Part shown: positions 19,956 to 29,900 of the stretch, one piece after another
Position numbering within the stretch: the first letter of the stretch is position 1
Layout of the letters: the number at the start of each line of letters is the position of its first letter
Source: Diplonema papillatum
Taxonomy: Eukaryota > Euglenozoa > Diplonemea > Diplonemida > Diplonemidae
DNA length: 64,000 nucleotides
Assembly: GCA_030068145.1 (NCBI GenBank)
Contig: JAPJBO010000087.1
Coordinates: 1 to 64,000, forward strand
Reading direction: 5' to 3'
Position numbers and translations under genes: made by a program
The notes under the pieces: generated by a model
What the model saw: only the letters and a program-made list of their open reading frames with translations
What the model was told of the DNA's origin: nothing
Database searches by the model: none

Positions 19956-20522
19956 TCAATTCCTCGGCCTCTTGGCGGGAGGAAGCCTCTCCCTGCTCTC
20001 CTTTTTTGCGAGCTCCGCGAGGAGCTTGTTTCCTAGGACTAAAGCCGTCCTCGAGAAAAGTTCGTGCTCCATAGGGGCAAAGCGTGTTTCCCACGCCACC
20101 TGGTGCTCTAACCCGTGTGAGGCCCGCAGCCGCAGCCCTTCGAGGCGTACCACCAACTGGTGCAAGACCCGGAGCACAGTGGGAGAACCATCGGCCATAC
20201 CGAGCAGGGCCCCCAAGGTGCTAAAGTGGACTCGGCGTTCATGGTCCATAGCGGTGGCCTTCTCGTGCGGACTTTCCGGTATCTCGCTATACCCGTACCG
20301 CTGCTTCACCTCTGTAAGCACTAGCTGCCTCCCTTGTGGAGTAGCTAAGTAACCCAACCAAGTAATGACTCGGCGAGGGTCGATGGGGTCCGAGCTCCAA
20401 CAGGAGACGGTTCTGCAGGCGGACTTGCTCGGCCAAGGCGAGAACCGCCGTCTTGACAGGTCCCTCCTCGAGGGCTGCAAACAGGGCGTCAGGCCCCGGG
20501 GCGGGAAACTCGGCAGGATCAA
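19956..20522 (-). CDS. Gag-like ORF of VIPER-like element
   Basis: An open frame of up to 188 residues in the gag position, upstream of the recombinase. It shows no motif that I recognise; it is assigned by position only. The start is uncertain. Confidence 0.4.
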   Translation of the reverse strand: MILPSFPPRGLTPCLQPSRRDLSRRRFSPWPSKSACRTVSCWSSDPIDPRRVITWLGYLATPQGRQLVLTEVKQRYGYSEIPESPHEKATAMDHERRVHFSTLGALLGMADGSPTVLRVLHQLVVRLEGLRLRASHGLEHQVAWETRFAPMEHELFSRTALVLGNKLLAELAKKESRERLPPAKRPRN

Positions 20523-20851
20523 GATCCTCGGGTTTCTTCTTTCTTTCCTCTTGTAGGTTAGCGCCCGTTTGGTGTATTGACACCAGACAAGCCGTCCTCC
20601 GCCAACCCTTCGACGACTCGCACAGCCACCTCTTTAGGCAAGCTGGCTTTCAAGCAGGTCTCGTTACCCCTCTTTCCGCAGCGGGCGCAGAACGCGCCTT
20701 TGACGTGGACTCGGCCGCAATCCATGCATCGACGTCCTCGTCAGCAGGCACCCATCCTTCAGGTGCGATGAGGATGGGCACCGGAGCCCAGTCGAACGTC
20801 TTCAGGTCCACGGACATTTTAGTAAATATGTTTCGGCACGAGCGCCCAATT

Positions 20852-20960
20852 TTTGTTTGTGCGATTTGACCTGTGCGCGTTCAGGTTAAACCGCTGCCAA
20901 CGTTCCTTTTTAGCTGTAACAAGTATGCTCACTAAGGTGGTTACTGGTTATCGCAAAAAA
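20852..20960. repeat. Terminal direct repeat (upstream end) of VIPER-like element
   Basis: Same 109 bp as at 17101-17209. It is followed by an A-run and then the retroposon fragment at 20961. Confidence 0.9.
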
Positions 20961-21733
20961 AAAAAAAAAAAAACGCTACCCTCAACCTCAACCAAGCCGA
21001 CAAAGCAACGAGGGAAGCTTACACGGCGGGGGAGTACCACATGGATATGGAGTACTGCTTCCACTACTGGAACGAGGCGTACATCTACCTGCACCCGGAA
21101 GGTTTGCAATGTGAAGCACCCGCCGACTTCGTGAAGAGAATCTTGCGCGAGCAGCGAGAAGCCCACGTGATACGTGCCATCGAAGCACTCGTCCCGCGAA
21201 GTCTGGCAGAGCCGAAGCGCATGCGAAGACTCGGAAGAATACCGGGTGCAGCAGACCTGCTACAGGCGATCATCAGACGCACCATCCTACAGCAACAAAC
21301 CCGCCAGATGTGCAACGTCCTACATTGCACCGCGTATGCAACTGCACAGCATGTGTTGCTAACAGACGACCCAGCACACAATGAGGGCGGCCGCGCACCC
21401 ACCGACGACTGGAAGACCCTCCACGGCCTCCTCGAAGCATACGCAAAGAAGCAGCTGGCAGCAATAGCTTTCGTCTGCAACAGACTCAGCAGACAATGCA
21501 CAGAAGACAGGGCCGTTCAACGATGGATTGCAGCATGCCGACTATCAATCAACCAACTCCGCTCATGGAGAAAATCAATGAAAACTCGAAACTTGCTAGA
21601 GCACATCATCAACAGACACAACGAAGTGAACGATTCGCGTTCTCGTAAGCCGTTGGGTCAAACCAGGGATTTATACGCCGGTCTAGATGGGCGGGTCACC
21701 CGTCCATCCTCAAAAAAAAAAAAAAAAAAAAAA
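20961..21733 (+). mobile_element. Poly(A)-tailed retroposon fragment with Cys/His ORF
   Basis: An open frame (from 20963, ATG at 21041) reaches a poly(A) tract at 21711-21733. It includes 'RQMCNVLHCTAYATAQHVL', which aligns with 'RQCTVPGCQQPGNADHVL' in a second fragment at 30399-30770. The repeated occurrence and the tail mark it as retroposed, possibly the 3' end of another LINE. A GATGGGCGGGT..ACCCGTCCATC hairpin precedes the tail, and a related inverted module lies at 22367-22440. Confidence 0.5.
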
Positions 21734-21767
21734 CCCACGGGCTGGCGGGTGTGGGTAGGCTACCACA

Positions 21768-21875
21768 GCAGTCATAGGGGGTCATGGGGGGGCCCATAGG
21801 GGGTCCATAGGGGGGTCATGGGGGGGTCCATAGGGGGTCCCAGGGGGGTCATAGGGGGGGGGGGGTCATGGAGGC
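21768..21875 (+). repeat. G-rich minisatellite (GGGGGTCAT/GGTCCATA-like)
   Basis: More than ten runs of five or more G separated by TCAT, CCAT or TCC. It is strongly prone to G-quadruplex formation on the + strand. Confidence 0.9.
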
Positions 21876-22694
21876 GAGCAAGCGGCCCAACCCGGCGAGA
21901 CACAGCCGAACTTCCAACCGCAGTGGTGGATTCTATCACGCCCAACTCAGGATGGGGCCGGGACAATGCCGGGGAAAAGGAAGGACATGCTAGGGCAACA
22001 TACGTTGTTCAGCTCCTGGAAGAGACAGTGCACGGCAACCCAGCCAGCCTCCCCGGGGGGGGAACTGCTGGTTCTCCCACCTCTCTGCTGCACCCTCCAC
22101 CCTCTGGAACATCTGGCTCGGAATCTATACACGGTGCGCAGTGATGCACGGTGATGCACAGTGATCCACGCTAGTGCGGTGTGCACAGTGACACGATAGC
22201 GCATGGTGGTGCATAGTGATCCACAGTGGAGGACAGTGGTGGCACTAATTTTCGGGCCCTCAACGACTTTGCAGGGCTGGCTGGGGTGGCTGGACAGGCT
22301 GGACCACCACTGGGGGGGGGGGGTCTGGGGGGTCGACAAACACGTGCTCGGCACCCCGGTGCAAAAGACGGGTACCCGTCCATCTACATGGACTATTGCT
22401 CTAGGCCGAAATCCCCTTATAAATCCCTGCGGTCAAACAAGGAAAAAAAAAAAAAAAAAAAACAAAAAAAGAAGAAAACTCCACAAAGTCATAGCCACGA
22501 GGCGACCGATTGGCAAAAAACTGCCGTCATTAAGAAAAAAAACATAAACAGCGAGATCGTAACGCGTGTTTCACTACTACCATGTTTTTGTGTCTAACAA
22601 ATGCAATTCGCCAAGAACAAAAACAGATCGATGGCAGCGTACTATCCTCACTCCCGTGAGATGAACGAAACAGGTTTGAAGGAAGTGCGCACAA
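21876..22694. other. Non-coding debris with GTGATGCACAGTG-type repeats and an A-rich tail
   Basis: 22120-22230 carries short imperfect repeats of TG(A/C)TGCACAGTG. 22367-22440 is an inverted relative of 21655-21712 (ATAAATCCCTG..GGTCAAAC; GACGGGTACCCGTC hairpin), followed by an A-rich run at 22442-22480. I see no gene. Confidence 0.5.
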
Positions 22695-22803
22695 ACAAAA
22701 GTGGGGGAAATGAGAAGCTCGCCGCCCGTAAACCGTGGCGACTTCACTTGTGTCCTGGATCCAGCCTTTACGTAAAAACGATCAGGCACTGCGTTCAACG
22801 AAA
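22695..22803 (+). repeat. Dispersed repeat R7
   Basis: GAAATGAGAAGCTCG through ATCAGGCACTGCGTTCAACG is repeated, diverged, at 40050-40146 in intron 2 of the E4-E2 gene. Confidence 0.7.
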
Positions 22804-23062
22804 CTCAGGCCTGCGCCCCACCAATAGCAACCGAGGAGCAAACAAGAACTTTAACTCTAAAACAAGCGTTTCGTCAGCTTGCGCGGTGTCACGTGATGTT
22901 TGGCAGCTGCTGCTTAAGAACTCAATGCTTGGCAACCACTAGCCTGACCTCATCTTCGTCCACCACACCGAGACCGTCTTCGGACGACGATCAAGTAACG
23001 CTAGCCTTTGACAATGCAAGCTTACCCATGTGGTACCTGCATTTCAGGTTCAAGGCTTAACA

Positions 23063-23115
23063 AGTGCATGCTAATCCATGTGGTTCATGTACTTAAAAGA
23101 ACTCAATGCTTAACA
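23063..23115 (+). repeat. Left 53-bp direct repeat flanking AlkB-LINE
   Basis: AGTGCATGCTAATCCATGTG to AACTCAATGCTTAACA, repeated with one difference at 29941-29993. It is probably a target-site duplication. A degenerate relative (AAGAACTCAATGCTTGGC) lies at 22916. Confidence 0.8.
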
Positions 23116-23145
23116 CCCCTCGAATCGAAGCCGCGTTTCCTGCTC

Positions 23146-23901
23146 ATGGGCGCGGCGCCACGCGAGCACGAGGCGGACGTGGAGCACGTCCTGCGGCAGG
23201 CCGGCTGGCAGGCAGACGTCGTCACGTCGTTCCTGCGAGGTGGGGTGCGGGTCTGCGTCGTGACGTCGGCCACCGACCCCCCGTTCCGCGTGCTGCAGCG
23301 GGATGAGGCACCCGACCTCCGGGTGAATCCCTTCGACGGAGGGGAGATGCCGAGGGAGCGGCGCAGGCGGCTCGCTGCCAGCCCCAGCGGGAAGCGGCGG
23401 ATGCGGCTGCCGGCGCCGGAGGAAGACGAGCCGCAGCCAGCAGCCCCGCCGGCGGCCCCGCCAGCAGCGCCAGCAGCCCCGCCAGCAGCCCCGCCAGCAG
23501 CCCCACCAGCGGCCCCACCAGCGGCCCCGCCAGCGGCCCCACCAGCGGCTCCACCAGCGGCCCCGCCAGCGGCCCCGCCAGCGGCCCCGCCAGCGGCCCC
23601 GCCAGCGGCCCCGCCAGCGGCCCCGCCGGCGGCCCCGCCAGCGGCCCCGCCGGCGGCCCCGCCAGCGGACGCGGCAGCGCAGAAGAAGAGGAAGACGCCG
23701 GAGCCGGCAGGGGACGGGCCGGCTCCCGCGGGAAGCGACGCCCGGATGGACGGTGCAGAGCACGTCCACGCCTTCGGGACCCCCACGAAGGCCGCAGCTG
23801 GCTACACCTGCGGCGTGTGTAGGAAGAAGAAGGCGAAGGGTCAGCTTCGCTTGGAATGCGAGGGCTGCGACGTCAGCGCGTGCAAGACTTGCACGAGCTG
23901 A
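23146..23901 (+). CDS. AlkB-LINE ORF1 protein
   Basis: 251 residues from the first ATG inside the element. An N-terminal block ('VEHVLRQAGWQADVVTSFLR') resembles the 'ERLVEQLGWAGARV' block of OTU-LINE ORF1, suggesting a shared ORF1 fold. The middle is about 20 tandem AAPP units. The C-terminus is a Cys-rich finger ('CGVCRKKKAKGQLRLECEGC' then 'CKTC'), likely binding zinc and nucleic acid. It ends in TGA followed by CTA. Upstream in-frame codons belong to the flanking repeat and are not counted. Confidence 0.75.
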   Translation: MGAAPREHEADVEHVLRQAGWQADVVTSFLRGGVRVCVVTSATDPPFRVLQRDEAPDLRVNPFDGGEMPRERRRRLAASPSGKRRMRLPAPEEDEPQPAAPPAAPPAAPAAPPAAPPAAPPAAPPAAPPAAPPAAPPAAPPAAPPAAPPAAPPAAPPAAPPAAPPAAPPAAPPADAAAQKKRKTPEPAGDGPAPAGSDARMDGAEHVHAFGTPTKAAAGYTCGVCRKKKAKGQLRLECEGCDVSACKTCTS

Positions 23902-23907
23902 CTACCT
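23899..23907 (+). other. Read-through-type stop context TGA CTA CCT
   Basis: UGA followed by CUA is a well-known leaky stop context in viral and cellular read-through. All 68 codons between this TGA and 24106 are sense, and ORF2 is in the same frame. The AlkB catalytic residues precede the first in-frame ATG of ORF2. Confidence 0.7.
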
Positions 23908-26900
23908 CCACAGCCCGCACCCGGCGCCAGTGGCCCCGCCAGCCCATTACGGGTTGCCCTGCGCGCGAGGCCCTCGTTCGGGCTGCCGAGTCCTAGCACC
24001 CCTGCTAGGCAGTTTGATCACGCAGAGACGGAAAAAGAGAATTCCTGCTCCTCCTCTTTTCCCCTCCCTCTCTCTCACGGCGCGCCTGGCCTCAATCGCC
24101 CGGGAGTGATACCCCGAGGGCCCGGTTTTGCGCACAAACAATCCCCCTACAATAGCCAGTGTGCCCGGCCAACTTGCAACGAGGGCCCCCCCGCCAGGGT
24201 GGAGGGACCCATCCCGGGGCTTAGTTTCCAGGCGATCCCTCGGGATCTTCTGGATAGACTGAGCCGAGCACCCGAGCTCAACCCGGAAGCCCCATGGGGA
24301 AGGCTGGGGGGTGGACACAGCAGGGAAACCCAGCAGTGGGGGCACGCCTATCGACTAGGTGAACCCCCGATCAGACTGGAACGGGGTATCCCCGAGGGGC
24401 CCCTGAAAGAAGCGGCGGATCTCATACGTGACCGCCTTGGGTGGGAACCGGACCAGTTGCTGGCCAACTGGTACCGGAGGGGAGTGGGGATCAACCCCCA
24501 CAGAGACCAGAGAGAACTGGGTCCGAGGGTAGCGACCATATCGCTCTTGAGCGACACGGTCATGGAATGGGAGAGGGGGAGCCGGAGACTGAGAACCCCT
24601 CTGCCGGTCGGCACACTGTGCCACATGGAAGGCGAGGCCAGGAACCTGTGGACGCACGGGATTCGTCCCGATGATGTCGCACGCGACCGGGTCTCGCTGA
24701 CCTACAGGGCCGTGCGCGAGGCCGCCTCCCAAAGTTTGCAAGGCCGGGACACCCCGCAAGAAGCTCCCATACCCCCCCCGCCCAGCCCTCAGGCATCCAC
24801 TGCACCCCCCCAACATCAGTCCAGCCCCGCGCCACGGACACTTTTGCTTCATCACCAAAGAACTCTACAATCAATCAAAGAATCAGCAAGACAGCGGCTG
24901 ATAACCGCGGGGGACGTCGAACAAAACCCTGGTCCCGGCCGCGCGGAGATGAGGTTCGCGACGTTAAACGTAACCAACCTACTACAGTATCTCCCAGCGG
25001 CCGACGCGGTGGAAGCGGATCTTCTCTGCTGCCAGGAGGTGACACTCCTTCCGTGCAAACGGGTGCAGGCAGAGGAATACCTGCGGAAATGGTGCTGCCA
25101 CTGGGGTCTGCCACCACCCGGAAGACTCTGTAGGAACTCCGGTAGTCGCTCGACGATGAACGCCGCGAACGGAGGGCTCTCCACTCTAGTACTGAGACCG
25201 ATACCGGCGTACGATACGATGACGGCGCTCGCGCACGCAGCAGTACGGTCCCCGGACCGAGTGAGCCATACGGTAGTAGCAACAGGGGCCGGCAACACGT
25301 TCGTGCACGTGTTCAATGTCTACTGCCCTTCCGGAAACGGGAGGGCGGAGAGCGAGGAGCGTGAGGACATGCTGGAGAAGATCCTCTTCGCAGCGGCGGA
25401 TAGCCTCGGTGACGTCCCCATAATGGTGATGGGTGACCTGAACACGGAAGAAGACCGGTCCCCTGTACTGCGGAAGGCACTAAGGAATGGATGGTCCGAC
25501 GCAGCGGAACTGCACCATGCGCGTACCGGTGACACACCACCACCACCGACCTTTACCAACGCCCGGACATCGGGCACGAGGATCGACCGCATACTCCTCA
25601 ACCGAATAACGACGGGAGCTTTCCGCCAATGCGTCACCACCGCGGTGAACGTGCCGGGACACCGGCTCGTGACAATGACCCTGGACATTGCGGCGCTGCG
25701 CCAAATCGTGTGGCGATTTAAAGTACCGCGGGAAATCTCTACGGAGGGGGGACCCAAGTGGGGCCTCTCGGACACAGAAGCTTACAGGGAAGCCGTACAG
25801 AGACTGGCCAACTCCGATTTCGCAGAACGGCTGGCAGCACAGAGAGTGGAAGAGGCCTGGCTCGAGTGGTCACGAGTCAGTGAGCAGTACTTGCAGGATG
25901 CCTTCGGAATCCCTGCGGAAGAAAGGGGAAGAAGTACCGGCCGGGGGATAAAGACGTCACCTAAAAGAGTCTGCATCACGGCAAGCACTGCGAGCGACGG
26001 GTCGGGGGCGGCGAACAGCAGACAGCTACGGCTCCGGAAGGCCATCCACAGGATGGAACGCATCTGCAGCTACCTTGCGCAACGGCGCGGGCCGGAGGCA
26101 GTTCCGCATGAGGTATCCCGTTGCTGGCAGAACAGCAGGCGGCTGGCACAGGCGTGCATGAAAGATGGCCAAGGGACAGAAGGATTCCCGGATCATGAGG
26201 AGGCGAAGCAGCTTCTCACGGCATTGCGGGAAGAGACGAGCAGGCTCGGAAAGGAAGGATCGGCGGCCAGGTTTACGAAATACCGAGACAAGCTGAACGA
26301 GAGGGCCGATGCGAGCAGACGATGTCTGACAACCATCTGCGCCGGACGCGCTGAGCCGTCGGGGGTGTTGCGAAAGGGGGCGGGAGTGACTGCAAATGTT
26401 GACGAGATGGACGAGGTGCTGAACACTGCGTGGGACCCTATCCTGCGTAAGTACAAGGACGGGCCAGAGCCGGAGTACGAGCCGTTTCGGGATCGGTTCC
26501 GGGATCACATCGGCCCACATATGATGGAAGCCGGAACAATCACGGGGGAGGAGCTGCGAATTCTGCTGAGGAAGAAGCCGAAGAAAAGCGCGTCAGGGGT
26601 GGATGGCTGGCGTATGGCTGAACTGCGGGAGTTGCCGCTCCCCCTGCTGAATGCACTTGCAGACGTCATGAACCTGGTCGAAGCAACTGGAGACTGGCCG
26701 GCAAGCATGACAACTGCGCTGGTGTCGATGGTGCCGAAGGATGAGAGTCAAGACCCGCTGCACACAAGACCGATAACCGTCACATCCGCCGTGTACCGCT
26801 TATGGGCCTGCCGCAGGCTGGCGGACATAGTTCTGTGGCAAGAGGAATGGATCGAAGAAGGACAGAAAGGCTTTCGACCGGGTCACCGGATCGAGGACGT

Positions 26901-29900
26901 CTTGATGGAAATTGGGCTCGAGATGGAGGACGCCTTGTTGGACGGGGAGCCGCTCTACGGTGTGGCGCTGGACTTCCGGAAATGCTTCGACATGGTCCCG
27001 CGAGAGATAGTACTGCGCTTAGCCGAGGACTTAGGATTGCACAATCGGGTTCTCAAGCCGCTGAGGGCTATCTACAGACTGCTCGCGAGACGCTTCAAGC
27101 TACCATTAGGGGTGGGCAGGGAGTTCAGTGTGACCAACGGTATCCTTCAAGGGTGCCCTGTATCCGTCATACTCATCAATGCCCTGCTGTCGGTAGTGAT
27201 GAAAGCGGTCAAGAAAGAAGCGGAGGGTGTGAGTCCAAAGTCATACGCGGACGACGCCACACTGCTGTCCAGGCTGTCGGAGGCCGCCCTGCAAAAGGGA
27301 GTGGACGTAGTAGACGAGTTCTGCACACTCACCGGGATGGAGCTAAACCTCCAGAAGACGGTCGCGTTCTCGACGAGACGTAGGCATCAGTCGACTCTCA
27401 AACTCCGCAGCGTGGATGCGCTGCTGCGGTTTAGCAAATCCGTCAAGTGCCTCGGGGTCCTAGTCTCGACGGCGAAGAATAGGACGGAAAGGTCCGACTC
27501 GGAGAGGGTGGAGAAGGCGGCTGCCCTGGCGGAAGGCCTCCGCCATGCGCCGTTCCGGTACGAAAAGCGGGTCCGGATTGTGCAGTCGAATGTGCTACCG
27601 GCGGCGCTGTCAGGCTGCTCTTTCGCGCCGGTATCGAAGGTGGCGATGAAACGGCTGACGACGTCGGTGATGGGACTGATCTGGGGTGGATCCAACCCGA
27701 AGCGCGCGAGGGAGATGGTCCTAAACTTTCAGGAGAAGGGCCACCTGACGGATCCCGGTACATGCCTAGCATATAGGGTGACGACAGCGTTTTACGCGGC
27801 GTGCGAGAGGTTGCCACGACTGCTGCCTCTGATGGAGAGCATCCGGGGAAGATACGCCGAGGGGGACCTACCCCTGGGGCCAGTTGGACTGGCGATGAGG
27901 AGCATGGAGGAGTGTGGACACGTATGGGGACCCGGGCCCCTGTCTCGCACGCTGAGGAATGGAGCAACGTATGACCCGTTAACCTCGGCACCTTCGAAGA
28001 GGGGACATGAAGTTAGGGCGGACTTGAGGGCGAAGACGTGGTCCCGACTGGTGGCGAGGCGGCCGGGATTTGAGGGCATACAGAGAGCCGACCTGGAGCG
28101 GACGAACTCCTTCTGGAGGATGCGTGAATGTCCCGCGCACACCGCGAGGCTTATACGTGTAGCGTTGGCGGGGGGGGTGAACACGGCTGAGTACACGTCG
28201 CGGATGAGGCAGGCCGGAGCTGAGCCGCAGGCGCCCAGCTGCAAGCACTGTGGAAGCGGCGACACCGAGGACGAGAAACACGTATTCTGGGACTGCGGAG
28301 CGTACTCGCACATACGGCGACGAGAGGCACATGCCGAGCTGATGGCAGCCAACCGGGCCGACTGGCCCAGATGCACGCTGGAACACGGTGTGGTAGTACC
28401 CGAGAATGCCCAATTCTCGAGGCGGCTCCAGGAGATGATGGCTGAAATCCTTGCGGAACGGGCTGGGCTCGAAGCACGTGGCTGGGTGGCCAGGAACCCC
28501 ACGACCCCCTGGTCGAGAGCGAATGCGATGCCTGCCGAGAAATTTGACCACCCCTTCGCGCGGATTGCCCCGGCATGGACGTGGGAGCGGAACAAGACCT
28601 GGGGACTACCGACGTTTTATGCGTTGGTAGCGTGGCTGTCGGACATGCAATGGACCGAGAACGGGCAGGCGTCAATGCTGGAGCTTGCGATCGACTTTGA
28701 ACTCTTCTCGGGCCTCAGCATGCCGCTGCACGGGAATGCGCCGAAGGGGGTGAGAGAACGGGGAAACGTCCTGCGCTGCATGATGAGCGCGTTGGACAAG
28801 CTGGCGGCACAGCAAGGGCTGGGAAGCTGCATGAGAGGAGAGAGGGTGTGCCCGACGACGTCGCTGTCGTTCATGGGCATCACGGGGATATCGGGTATAC
28901 GGCCCAGGCCACGCTTTCGCGAGGCACACACGGGGACGATACTTGAGGAACAAGTGAAAGGAAGCGATGTAGGGACGCAGTGCCCGACGTACCCTGACTG
29001 GACGATCGGGAGAGCGGCGAGGTGGGCCCTGCCTGCCCCACCACAACTGCACCCAGACCCCGTGCATATGCCGGGTGTCGGTATAGAGAAGGCACTCGTC
29101 ACGTGCGCGACCCATCACAAAGGGAAGTGTGAGGCGTGCAGAGCACTCGTCCGAAGGGACGTTCCCACGGTAGAGATGTGCTGCCGGCACCATCACCACG
29201 CGAACGATGGGCAGCCGATCGCGGTGTGCACAGAGCACAGCACGACGAAGTGCGGCGAGTGCAAGACGGCGGCGGCGTGTTGCCGCAGCGGGCATCATGC
29301 CTGCCGCACGCATGGCAGAGGGACCTGCCAAGAGTGCAAAAGGCTCCCTACGCTGACGCAGAGGCGACCGGCGGCATGTTGCAGCCGCGGCCACCACCAG
29401 TCCAACAAGCCGAACGTCGAGTCAACCCCCGGACGCAACAAGAAGAAGAGGCCCTCCTCACCCACCCAGGTGGGTGTACAGCGGGAAACGCCAGTAGGAA
29501 AGCGAGCGGCGCGAGCGGCGCGAGCGCCGCTCGCGGCAACGAAAAAGGAGACGGCGACGACCGGACGGGCGACCAAGAGGCCGCCACCAACGCCAGGAAC
29601 CAGCGAACGACCAGCGCTGAAGAAGAGGGTGCTCGGCACCCCGAAGGAAGGCCTGATCGCCGGCCGCAAGCGGAAGAAGACGAAGGCGACCACCCCCGAC
29701 TCAGGGGTGCAACGAAGGAAGAAGAAGGTACCAAGGGCAAGCAGCTCTCAGAAACGACCGGGGACCACGGGCACACCAATGCCCTCGAAAGTGAAAAACG
29801 GACACACGTGCCCGCCCTCGTACTCGCCGACTCAGTCTCTGGAATCGCAAGAAAGCCAAACCCCGCTAGCTCCACAAATGCTCGACCTTGACGACGCAAT

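Larger units (their letters stand above)
17101..20960 (-). mobile_element. VIPER-like tyrosine-recombinase retroelement (fossil entry)
   Basis: A 3.86-kb element read on the minus strand, flanked by near-identical 109-bp direct repeats. Its order is gag-like ORF, tyrosine recombinase, then RT-RNase H. This recombinase-before-RT order is that of VIPER elements of trypanosomes; DIRS and Ngaro carry the recombinase at the 3' end. The frames look open and the element looks whole. Near identity of the terminal repeats suggests a recent insertion. Confidence 0.8.

Noticed and set aside
23103-23786. Gly/Ala-rich minus-strand frame
   Set aside because: Shadow of the AAPP repeat of AlkB-LINE ORF1.
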